Below, piece by piece: positions 1-5,824 of a stretch of 6,000 nucleotides of DNA. The DNA lies in assembly GCA_030625995.1 (NCBI GenBank), contig DAOUPU010000160.1, positions 1-6,000 on the forward strand, written 5' to 3'. The stretch comes from Flavobacteriaceae bacterium. GTDB lineage: Bacteria; Bacteroidota; Bacteroidia; Flavobacteriales; Flavobacteriaceae. Position numbers and translations under genes: made by a program. Below the pieces are notes generated by a model. That model ran no database searches. It saw only the letters and a list, made by a program, of their open reading frames with translations, and was not told the origin of the DNA. Numbering within the stretch: the stretch's first letter is position 1; each line of letters starts with the position of its first letter.

Positions 1-1319
1 AAGTGTCCAAAAAAATAGTGGAACAATTAAGGATCTCTATCAGCCCCACTGAAGAAAAAGTATTAAGCACCGAACAAACAAATAATATTGAGGCCTACCA
101 ATTGTTTTTAAAAGGACGAGCTGTGGCTGATGACAGGTCGGAATCAGGTCTGGAAAGAAGTATTGATCTTTATCGGCAGGCCATAGACTTAGACCCTGAT
201 TATGCTGAGGCTTATGCGGAGATGGCAAACAGTTATTTCTTGTTGATGTATGAGCATGTACAATATGATGAAGTCATTAATAAGATCAACTCACTGATTG
301 AAAAGGCTTTAGAGATCAATCCTAATACGGTCCGCGCATATACTGTTAAAGCAGATTTAAATAGAAGAGACGCTAACTGGGAAGAAGCTAAGATAAATTT
401 TGAAAAGGCACTTGCACTAAATCCCAATGACGCCACAGCTCATCACCATTTTTCAAACTATTTTATGAAAAAAACCGTTCCCGATGCTAAAAATGGCCTC
501 ATTCATATTACCATTGCTCAGGAGTTAGATCCTTTTTCACGTTCAATAAATGGGGCTAAATTCAGAGCTCTTATTGTTAACAATGAATTCGAGAAAGCTG
601 AACTTCATTATAATAAAATGAATTTTCTTTTTAGAGAGGAGGATAAGTTAGAGTTCAAAATTATTCTTAAAAGTTTGCAAAACAAGGACTGGTCTGAAGC
701 AATCCATGTTTTTGAGAATGCAATAAAAGAAGAACCAACTAATTCTTTTTTATATAGAGAACTCGGTTATGCCTATGACGAAATTTTCAATGATGATAAT
801 AATTGGGTTGCCTATAGTAAAATTGCTTATCAATTGGATTCATCGAATACAACGAATGCAAATTCTTATTATAATTCATTGATCGAAAATGGTGACTTTA
901 AGGAGGCTAATGATTTTATTCAAAGTGATAATTATAAAGCCTTGCTCAGTGAGAAGCAGGAACTGGATGCTTTGTTTTACTATAATTATCACCAGGAAAA
1001 TTATAAAAAAGCACAGGCTATATTAAAAAATGATTTATTCTCGGAAGCTTATTTTGAGAAATTAATAACTCAGGCACAATTGGGAAAAATAAAAGATGTA
1101 GATAAGGTATTTAAAGAGCAGGAAATTTCGAATACTAACAAGGCCTTTATTTTTGCAATATTAAAAGAGAGGGATTCAATGTATCATTATTTAGAACAAA
1201 AGGACATTGAATTTAAATTTGTAAATAGCCGGAGGGAATTTGATCCGTATAGAAAAGAAGACCGTTATAAAGACTTTTTAAAAAGGAATTATCTACCTAT
1301 TACACATTGGAATGAATAG
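1..1319 (+). CDS. TPR-repeat protein, C-terminal part (5' end outside window)
   Basis: The frame is open from the left edge (first full codon at 3) to a TAG ending at 1319, giving 438 visible residues. The GTG at 3 is probably an internal valine: the visible start (SKKIVEQL, then SPTEE) matches the linker that, in many bacterial proteins, joins an N-terminal FlgO/TolB-like, winged-helix or class III cyclase domain to a TPR tail. TPR-like units are seen at about residues 50-83 (A-x-D-L-D-P-D-Y-A-E-A-Y), 94-110, 111-143 (W-E-E-A, then A-L-N-P-N-D) and 228-260 (W-S-E-A to Y-R-E-L-G-Y-A-Y). The rest, to about 430, is helical and more diverged. No signal peptide or membrane segment lies in the visible part. 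TPRs bind proteins or peptides; a signalling or regulatory role is inferred from the architecture, and the N-terminal effector domain cannot be seen. TPR assignment is strong, full-length identity is not. Confidence 0.85.
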   Translation, partial: VSKKIVEQLRISISPTEEKVLSTEQTNNIEAYQLFLKGRAVADDRSESGLERSIDLYRQAIDLDPDYAEAYAEMANSYFLLMYEHVQYDEVINKINSLIEKALEINPNTVRAYTVKADLNRRDANWEEAKINFEKALALNPNDATAHHHFSNYFMKKTVPDAKNGLIHITIAQELDPFSRSINGAKFRALIVNNEFEKAELHYNKMNFLFREEDKLEFKIILKSLQNKDWSEAIHVFENAIKEEPTNSFLYRELGYAYDEIFNDDNNWVAYSKIAYQLDSSNTTNANSYYNSLIENGDFKEANDFIQSDNYKALLSEKQELDALFYYNYHQENYKKAQAILKNDLFSEAYFEKLITQAQLGKIKDVDKVFKEQEISNTNKAFIFAILKERDSMYHYLEQKDIEFKFVNSRREFDPYRKEDRYKDFLKRNYLPITHWNE

Positions 1320-1324
1320 ATCAT

Positions 1325-1358
1325 AGTCTTCTTATTCTCGTGATAAAGACTTATTTTT
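1325..1358 (+). terminator. Weak intrinsic terminator after the TPR gene
   Basis: AGTCTT at 1325-1330 pairs perfectly with AAGACT at 1346-1351 across a 15-base loop, and is followed by the T-rich run TATTTTTA. It begins six bases after the TPR stop codon, where a terminator would be expected. The stem is short and AT-rich, so the call is tentative. Confidence 0.35.
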
Positions 1359-1393
1359 AGGGACAGAAATTATTATAGCCAAAAAATATAACT

Positions 1394-1613
1394 ATGAGCT
1401 TAATAACAATTCAGGAATCGCATATTGCGTCTGATTTAACAATTCTTAAAAGTAAATTAGAAGCCGAAGGAATAAGATGTTATCTAAAAAATTGAATTTA
1501 CTACTCAAGTTATGAATTACATGCCTACATTTCTGGTAGAACTTCAAGTATCAAATTCTGATTTGATCAAAGTCAAGGAAATAATGCATGAAATGGGTCA
1601 GGATATAAGATAA
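1394..1613 (+). pseudogene. DUF2007-like small protein, broken by a +1 frameshift
   Basis: From the ATG at 1394 the frame reads MSLITIQESHIASDLTILKS, then K-L-E-A-E-G-I-R-C-Y-L-K-N and a TGA at 1493-1495. One base on, the next frame continues E-F-T-T-Q-V-M-N-Y-M-P-T-F-L-V-E-L-Q-V and runs to a TAA at 1611-1613. Joined, they give about 72 residues with the layout of DUF2007 (putative signal-transducing) proteins: an N-terminal strand, an 'xxLEAEGIxCxLKxE' block, and a hydrophobic L-Q-V strand followed by a helix near the C terminus. The break sits at a run of six A's (1486-1491) followed by TT; removing one A or one T there restores a single frame. Family function is unknown. The gene lies 46 bases upstream of the chitinase start. 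It is either a recent pseudogene or a homopolymer sequencing error; a functional programmed shift is less likely. Confidence 0.7.
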
Positions 1614-1659
1614 ATAAATTAGTAATCACCAGTATCAATCACTATAAATCGGTAGCATT

Positions 1660-2838
1660 ATGAATCACATTTTTTTGAACAACTTATCTAAATTAATTAT
1701 TGTTTTTATTTTTCCGTTGATCTTGTTTTCTTGTAAAAAAGAAATAAGTGAACCAATGGCTGTAATGGCCTATTATGTGCCTTCCGATAATTATGTTCTG
1801 GAAGAGATTCCCTTTGATAAGCTCAGCCATATTATTTTTTCTTTCACTGAAGTGATCGACAATCAGATGAAGTTCAAACGCGAAGGTTCTGATCAAAAAT
1901 TAAAGGATCTGGTTGCATACAAAAAGCAATATCCAGATCTAAAAGTGATGATCGCCTGCGGAGGATGGGGCGGTTGTGCAGGATTTTCGGATATGGTAAC
2001 GGATCCTGAATTGCGTAGGGGTTTTGTGCAAAGTACCATAGATTTTATCCAGAAGTACGACCTGGATGGAACAGATATGGATTGGGAATACCCCGGTATG
2101 AAAGGTGCTGGCAATAAATTTAGAGCATCAGACACTGAAAATTTTACAGCATTAATGAAGGAATTAAGAGAGGCCATGGACGCAACCGGTAAAAATTTGG
2201 TTTTGACCTTTGCCTCTGCAGGATGGGAACGTTATTATGATCATGTTGAAACACTTGAAGTAATGAAATATGCAAACTATATGAATATAATGACCTATGA
2301 TATGGTTGGTGGAGGAACACCGTTTACGGCACATCATACAAATTTGGGATGGATTAAAAAGGAAGATATAGAAAGCACTCCGGCCTATAAACTTGCGGTA
2401 GAGCGTAAAAGGGATTATAAACCAAGATCCACTAAAAGCATTGTTGATTTTTGTATGCAACTGGGTGTTAAACCGGAACAGATTGTTATAGGAGGAGCAT
2501 TTTATGGTAGAGGATGGAAAGGGGTTGCTCCTGAGAACAATGGACTTTACCGTTTGAATAAAGGTGTTTGGAAGGGTTGGGCGAAATATGGAAATATTCA
2601 TGAGAAATATGAAAACAAAGGAGGGTTTATAAGGTATTGGGATGCAAAAGCTGAGGCCCCTTATTTGTACAATGCTACAGATAGTATATTTATTTCTTAC
2701 GACGACCCCGAATCGCTAACCCTAAAAACACAATATGCCAAAGAAGCGGGATTGGGCGGAATCATGTTTTGGCAATTGACAAGTGACACGAGAGATTATA
2801 TTTTACTCGATGCCATTTATCAGGAAACAAAAAAATAA
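1660..2838 (+). CDS. GH18 chitinase, lipoprotein
   Basis: A 392-residue glycoside hydrolase family 18 enzyme, expected to cleave beta-1,4 bonds in chitin or chitooligosaccharides by substrate-assisted catalysis. The N terminus has a hydrophobic stretch (residues 12-23) and lipobox L-F-S-C with Cys25, so it should be a membrane-anchored lipoprotein acting in the periplasm or at the cell surface. The catalytic signature DxxDxDxE is complete: D136, D139, D141 and acid/base E143 in the sequence DGTDMDWEYPG. Other family marks are the beta-3 'ACGGW' at 99-103 (Ala replaces the usual Ser of SxGG), M-T-Y-D-M at 211-215 with substrate-binding Y213, F-Y-G-R-G-W at 281-286, and a conserved Trp at 371 in M-F-W-Q-L. 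The segment from about 282 to 355 resembles the small alpha+beta insertion seen in ChiA/ChiB-type enzymes. No separate chitin-binding domain is present. The ATG at 1660 is chosen because it places the lipobox correctly. The next gene starts 105 bases downstream on the same strand with no obvious terminator between. Chitin is the most likely substrate, but the sequence does not prove it or tell endo from exo action. Confidence 0.94.
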   Translation: MNHIFLNNLSKLIIVFIFPLILFSCKKEISEPMAVMAYYVPSDNYVLEEIPFDKLSHIIFSFTEVIDNQMKFKREGSDQKLKDLVAYKKQYPDLKVMIACGGWGGCAGFSDMVTDPELRRGFVQSTIDFIQKYDLDGTDMDWEYPGMKGAGNKFRASDTENFTALMKELREAMDATGKNLVLTFASAGWERYYDHVETLEVMKYANYMNIMTYDMVGGGTPFTAHHTNLGWIKKEDIESTPAYKLAVERKRDYKPRSTKSIVDFCMQLGVKPEQIVIGGAFYGRGWKGVAPENNGLYRLNKGVWKGWAKYGNIHEKYENKGGFIRYWDAKAEAPYLYNATDSIFISYDDPESLTLKTQYAKEAGLGGIMFWQLTSDTRDYILLDAIYQETKK

Positions 2839-2943
2839 GTTGGTTGTGTTATTTTTATTTGATCTGATGGGTGCTAATAGTATTAATTGGATTTTAAGGC
2901 ATTATTCCTTGTATTAATTAATTCATTATTTCTGACTCAAAAC

Positions 2944-4599
2944 ATGAACAAACAAAAATTATTTAATTTCATTTCATTGATGATCCTCTTCAGTTTTGGA
3001 TTTCAAGACAGCAAGTATGCAAAGGGCGAAACAATTGTTGCAGATGTAATTATCTATGGCGGAACCTCTGCTGCTGTTACTGCGGCCGTTGAGATCTCCA
3101 GAACAGGGAAAAGCGTATTGATCCTTTGTCCGGAGAAGCACCTAGGGGGGATGACTTCCTCTGGATTAGGATGGACGGACACTGGAAATAAAAAGGTTAT
3201 AGGTGGATTGGCCAGAGAATTTTATCAACGTGTTTACAAAGAGTACTCAAAATCAGAAACATGGAAATGGGAGAAAAAAGAGGATTATGGTAATAAGGGA
3301 CAAGGGACACCTGCCCTGGATGGTGCAAATAGGACCATGTGGATCTTTGAGCCCCATATAGCAGAGAAGGTTTTTGAGGATCTTGTAAGGGAAAACAATG
3401 TGAAAGTTTATAAAGATGAATGGCTGGATCGGGAAAAAGGTGTGGAAAAGAAAAATGGAAAGATTATATCCATATCTACTTTAAGTGGCAATATCTACAA
3501 AGGCAAAATCTTTATAGATGCCACTTATGAAGGGGATCTTATGGCTGCAAGTGATGTGAGTTACCATGTAGGAAGGGAAGCTTCGAATACTTATAATGAA
3601 AAATGGAACGGTGTGCAGGTTGGTGTACTTCACCATGGCCATCATTTTGGTGACAGAAATATTAGTCCATACATAACTCCGGGAGATACAGCAAGCGGAG
3701 TTTTACCAAGAATCTCCATGGAAGATCCGGGATCAAAAGGAGATAGCGACAATAAAATTCAGGCTTATTGTTTTAGAACTTGTCTTACCAAAAATGATAA
3801 GAACCGGGTACCTTTTTCAAAACCAGCTGGATACGATCCAGGCCAATATGAATTATTAATAAGAGTTTATGATACCGGATGGGATGAGACATTTTCAAAA
3901 TTTGACGCCATTCCAAATTTAAAAACAGATGTGAATAATCACGGTCCGTTTAGTTTTGATAATATTGGGATGAATTATGAATATCCGGAGGCTTCATACG
4001 GGCGCAGAAAGGAGATTGTCAGGGAACATGAAACTTATCAAAAAGGCTTATTGTATTTCATCGCTACAGATCCCCGTATTCCTGCTAAAACACAAAAGGA
4101 AATGAATAAATGGGGATTGTCTAAAGACGAATTTTTAGATAATGGGCATTGGCCTCACCAAATTTATGTTCGTGAAGCAAGAAGAATGATAGGAACTTTT
4201 GTCATGACCCAAAATGAAATATTAGGCAAAGAAAAAATAGAACAGTCTATTGGTATGGGTTCCTACACAATGGACTCCCACAATGTACAGCGCTATATTA
4301 CCCCTGAAGGGTTTGTTCAAAATGAGGGAGATATCGGTGTACATCCTAAGCACCCTTATAAAATAGAACTTGGAGCTATTTTACCTAAAAAAGAAGAATG
4401 TACTAACCTTTTGGTTCCTGTGGCAGTTTCCAGTTCTCATATTGCCTTTGGCTCTATACGCATGGAACCTGTATTTATGATTTTAGGCCAAAGCGCAGGG
4501 GTCCTTGCTGTTCTCGCTCTGGAGAATAATAGGGGTATTCATGATTTATCCTATAAAATTATCAAAGCCAGGCTTATTGAAAAGGGGCAGATATTATGA
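2944..4599 (+). CDS. Exported FAD-dependent oxidoreductase (FAD_oxidored family)
   Basis: A 551-residue flavoprotein of the FAD_oxidored family; members are often labelled 'xanthan lyase', which their sequence does not support. Substrate unknown. The N terminus (MNKQKLFNFISLMILFSFGF) looks like a Sec-type signal peptide, with no lipobox Cys and no twin arginine. A dinucleotide-binding beta-alpha-beta unit follows at 34-64: D-V-I-I-Y-G-G-T-S-A-A at 34-44, then V-L-I-L-C-P-E at 58-64, and H-L-G-G-M-T-S-S-G-L-G at 66-76. The middle carries F-I-D-A-T-Y-E-G-D-L at 190-199, and the C-terminal FAD-contacting region reads L-V-P-V-A-V-S-S-S-H (490-499) and S-I-R-M-E-P-V-F-M-I-L-G-Q-S-A-G (504-519). 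The frame is also open to a TTG at 2887, but that start would add 19 residues with a second hydrophobic stretch before the signal peptide, so the ATG at 2944 is preferred. It may be co-transcribed with the chitinase upstream. A role in oxidising a sugar or glycan-derived product is inferred from that neighbour and from where relatives are found. Confidence 0.88.
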   Translation: MNKQKLFNFISLMILFSFGFQDSKYAKGETIVADVIIYGGTSAAVTAAVEISRTGKSVLILCPEKHLGGMTSSGLGWTDTGNKKVIGGLAREFYQRVYKEYSKSETWKWEKKEDYGNKGQGTPALDGANRTMWIFEPHIAEKVFEDLVRENNVKVYKDEWLDREKGVEKKNGKIISISTLSGNIYKGKIFIDATYEGDLMAASDVSYHVGREASNTYNEKWNGVQVGVLHHGHHFGDRNISPYITPGDTASGVLPRISMEDPGSKGDSDNKIQAYCFRTCLTKNDKNRVPFSKPAGYDPGQYELLIRVYDTGWDETFSKFDAIPNLKTDVNNHGPFSFDNIGMNYEYPEASYGRRKEIVREHETYQKGLLYFIATDPRIPAKTQKEMNKWGLSKDEFLDNGHWPHQIYVREARRMIGTFVMTQNEILGKEKIEQSIGMGSYTMDSHNVQRYITPEGFVQNEGDIGVHPKHPYKIELGAILPKKEECTNLLVPVAVSSSHIAFGSIRMEPVFMILGQSAGVLAVLALENNRGIHDLSYKIIKARLIEKGQIL

Positions 4600-4688
4600 A
4601 TTAAAATTTTACAAGTGTTTTAAACCAGCTCTTATTCAGATTTCTCTATCCTACAGCAATAATCTAATTTTAGATTCGTTTTTATATC

Positions 4689-4725
4689 AACCCCGATAGA
4701 TACTTAGTGTCAATTGGGTTTTTTT
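4689..4725 (+). terminator. Intrinsic terminator after the FAD oxidoreductase gene
   Basis: AACCC (4689-4693) pairs with GGGTT (4716-4720); inside lies a second stem, GATAC (4699-4703) with GTGTC (4707-4711, one G-T wobble), closing a three-base TTA loop, with a 5/4-base internal loop between the stems. The right arm runs straight into seven T's (4719-4725). It stands 90 bases after the stop at 4599 and 80 bases before the next start, and so separates the FAD gene from the FecR-like gene. Confidence 0.65.
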
Positions 4726-4804
4726 AATTTAATAGGTATTTAATGAGACACTTAAATGGGTTCATTGGATCTAATTTATGTCAATATAAATAATTGAAAA
4801 TAAA

Positions 4805-5380
4805 ATGAAAGAAATAAGTAAACTTCTGGTAATTATAACCATACTGGTTTTGTTCTCATGCTCTGATTCCAATATTAATATATCCTCCAAGGACAATTTC
4901 GAAATTGTCGAATTACCGGATGGCTCTGTGGCTTATTTAAATAACAACAGTTCCATTGAGTTCGATAGAAATTTTAATCAGAGAATTGTAAAACAGGATG
5001 GTGAAGTGTTCTTTGATGTTAGAAAAGGAGAATCTCCTTTTATCGTTAAAACAGAACTTGGAGAAATTCGGGTACTGGGAACAAAATTTAATGTAAGATC
5101 TGATAATAATGAACTTGAGGTTGAAGTCCAGGAAGGGACAGTAGAATTAAAAATAAACAAGTTTATAAAAAAGGTTAAAAGAGGTCAAAAAGCATTTTTT
5201 AAGGAAAGTAAGGCTACTGTTAAGATCTATAAAGCAGAGTTCAAGCATAAAAGCTGGATCAAAGATCTAAATAAGGAATTTAAAAAATTCGGTAAAGAGA
5301 TGAATAAGAGCTTTAAGCATATTGGAAAGGAATCAAAAAAAATCGGAATTGAAATCGGGAATATAGTAAATGAAATGTAG
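4805..5380 (+). CDS. FecR-domain lipoprotein with lysine-rich C-terminal helix
   Basis: A 191-residue protein with a lipoprotein signal: hydrophobic residues 7-17, then L-F-S-C with Cys19. Residues about 31-132 form a FecR-type beta domain: L-P-D-G-S-V-A-Y-L-N-N-N-S (37-49), G-E-V-F-F-D-V (66-72), P-F-I-V (78-81), I-R-V-L-G-T-K-F-N-V (88-97), V-Q-E-G-T-V-E-L (108-115) and R-G-Q-K-A-F-F (126-132). Classical FecR anti-sigma regulators have a cytoplasmic N-terminal part, one membrane helix, this domain and then an STN-like C-terminal region; here the cytoplasmic part is replaced by a lipid anchor and the STN-like region by a basic amphipathic helix (about 148-191). That helix has Gly at 163, 174 and 185 and Phe at 159 and 170, an 11-residue period. 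No sigma factor or TonB receptor gene is in the window. It therefore cannot work as a usual transmembrane anti-sigma factor; an envelope structural, sensing or binding role is inferred. The FecR fold is clear; the function is not known. Confidence 0.85.
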   Translation: MKEISKLLVIITILVLFSCSDSNINISSKDNFEIVELPDGSVAYLNNNSSIEFDRNFNQRIVKQDGEVFFDVRKGESPFIVKTELGEIRVLGTKFNVRSDNNELEVEVQEGTVELKINKFIKKVKRGQKAFFKESKATVKIYKAEFKHKSWIKDLNKEFKKFGKEMNKSFKHIGKESKKIGIEIGNIVNEM

Positions 5381-5470
5381 ATCGATTTGACCAACTATTT
5401 TGAATTATCAATATTTAATTTATCTCAAGCTTATCAATCATGATATTATAAAAAGGGTACTACCACGAAT

Positions 5471-5488
5471 CTGCCGGTAGGCGGGTTT
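5471..5488 (+). repeat. GC-rich repeat element, copy 1 (half-palindrome)
   Basis: CTGCCGGTAGGCGGGTTT. Its last 16 bases match 5679-5694 with a single T/C difference, so this is a second copy of the core of the element at 5671. The left arm is incomplete here, and the hairpin would be weak. Such CCTGCC/GGCAGG elements are common in intergenic DNA of Flavobacteriia, as I recall them; their role is unclear. Confidence 0.6.
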
Positions 5489-5566
5489 AATGGGAAACTA
5501 TGAAACATAATTGGTATTGGTTGTCGAGGGGGTGGCCTCCAAGAATTTGATGTTCTAAATAAAATG

Positions 5567-5629
5567 AAAACTTAGTAAAACCGAGAAGTTGAGAGCTTGC
5601 TGGAAAATCACTCGGCTACACTTAGTTTT
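5567..5629. repeat. Long imperfect inverted repeat (hairpin)
   Basis: The left arm 5567-5585 (AAAACTTAGT, AAAA, CCGAG) is complementary to the right arm 5611-5629 (CTCGG, CTAC, ACTTAGTTTT) at 15 of 19 positions. The mismatches are one T-T at 5573/5623 and a short internal loop at 5577-5580. The loop is 25 bases. Because the arms end in A-runs on one side and T-runs on the other, it could act as a terminator in either direction, but it begins 187 bases after the FecR-like stop. It could equally be a small mobile-repeat unit or a structured RNA. Confidence 0.55.
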
Positions 5630-5670
5630 TATGAAATTTAGGTTATTAAATTATTGTAAGCCTTGATTTT

Positions 5671-5708
5671 CCTGCCTCGCCGGCAGGCGGGTTTGTTTCG
5701 TTTTTTTA
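5671..5708 (+). repeat. GC-rich palindrome, copy 2, followed by T-runs
   Basis: CCTGCC (5671-5676) pairs with GGCAGG (5682-5687) across five bases; alternatively CCTGCCT (5671-5677) pairs with AGGCGGG (5685-5691) with one wobble. T-rich sequence follows (GTTTGTTTCG and then seven T's at 5701-5707), so it could also terminate transcription. CTTGAT at 5662-5667 and ATCAAG at 5708-5713 form an outer six-base inverted repeat around it. Confidence 0.65.
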
Positions 5709-5725
5709 TCAAGAAAAAAATGAAA

Positions 5726-5766
5726 TGCCTGCCCGACCAAAGTCATTCAGGCGGGCCAGTCCGGCA
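5726..5766. repeat. GC-rich palindrome, third element, with nested hairpin
   Basis: GCCTGCC (5727-5733) pairs with GGCGGGC (5750-5756) with one wobble; inside it, GAC (5735-5737) pairs with GTC (5742-5744). TGCC at 5726-5729 could instead pair with GGCA at 5763-5766 as an outer stem. It is of the same compositional class as copies 1 and 2 but has a different loop. It lies 58 bases upstream of the siroheme gene start. Confidence 0.6.
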
Positions 5767-5824
5767 TAAGGACATAAAATTATATTTTCATTAAAATAGT
5801 TGTAGAACCTAAATATTTAAGAGA

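Larger units (their letters stand above)
5381..5824 (+). other. Long non-coding spacer rich in hairpins and GC palindromes
   Basis: About 440 bases between the FecR-like gene and the siroheme synthase with no credible coding frame; the short ATG-started frames end within a few codons to about a dozen. It contains one long imperfect inverted repeat and three GC-rich palindrome-related elements (listed separately) in otherwise very AT-rich DNA. I recognise no tRNA, known riboswitch or transposase remnant in it. It must hold the siroheme gene promoter, but no match to the Bacteroidetes consensus (TTG and TAnnTTTG) is good enough to mark. Confidence 0.6.

Noticed and set aside
1486..1495. A-AAA-AAT heptamer as a programmed -1 frameshift site in the DUF2007-like gene
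   Set aside because: The second half lies in the +1 frame, whereas -1 slippage would enter a frame with a stop soon after; no family precedent is known to me.
2164..2601. 145-codon antisense frame within the chitinase gene
   Set aside because: Opposite strand of a strongly conserved GH18 gene; the translation is Cys/His/Ile-rich without domain features, as expected for a shadow frame.
2887..2943. TTG start 19 codons upstream for the FAD oxidoreductase
   Set aside because: It would place an extra hydrophobic segment ahead of a good signal peptide; the ATG at 2944 gives a normal N terminus.
2839..2943. Promoter resembling the Bacteroidetes TTG / TAnnTTTG consensus before the FAD gene
   Set aside because: Only a partial match (a TATTTG near 2860) with wrong spacing to any TTG; such matches are frequent in AT-rich DNA.
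4505..4699. 64-codon + strand frame overlapping the end of the FAD oxidoreductase gene
   Set aside because: It lies mostly in another frame of a well-supported gene, has no recognisable motif, and its tail runs into the terminator stem.
5381..5824. Possible SAM or cobalamin riboswitch upstream of the siroheme gene
   Set aside because: None of the conserved core sequences of those riboswitches could be found; the structure seen is simple inverted repeats.
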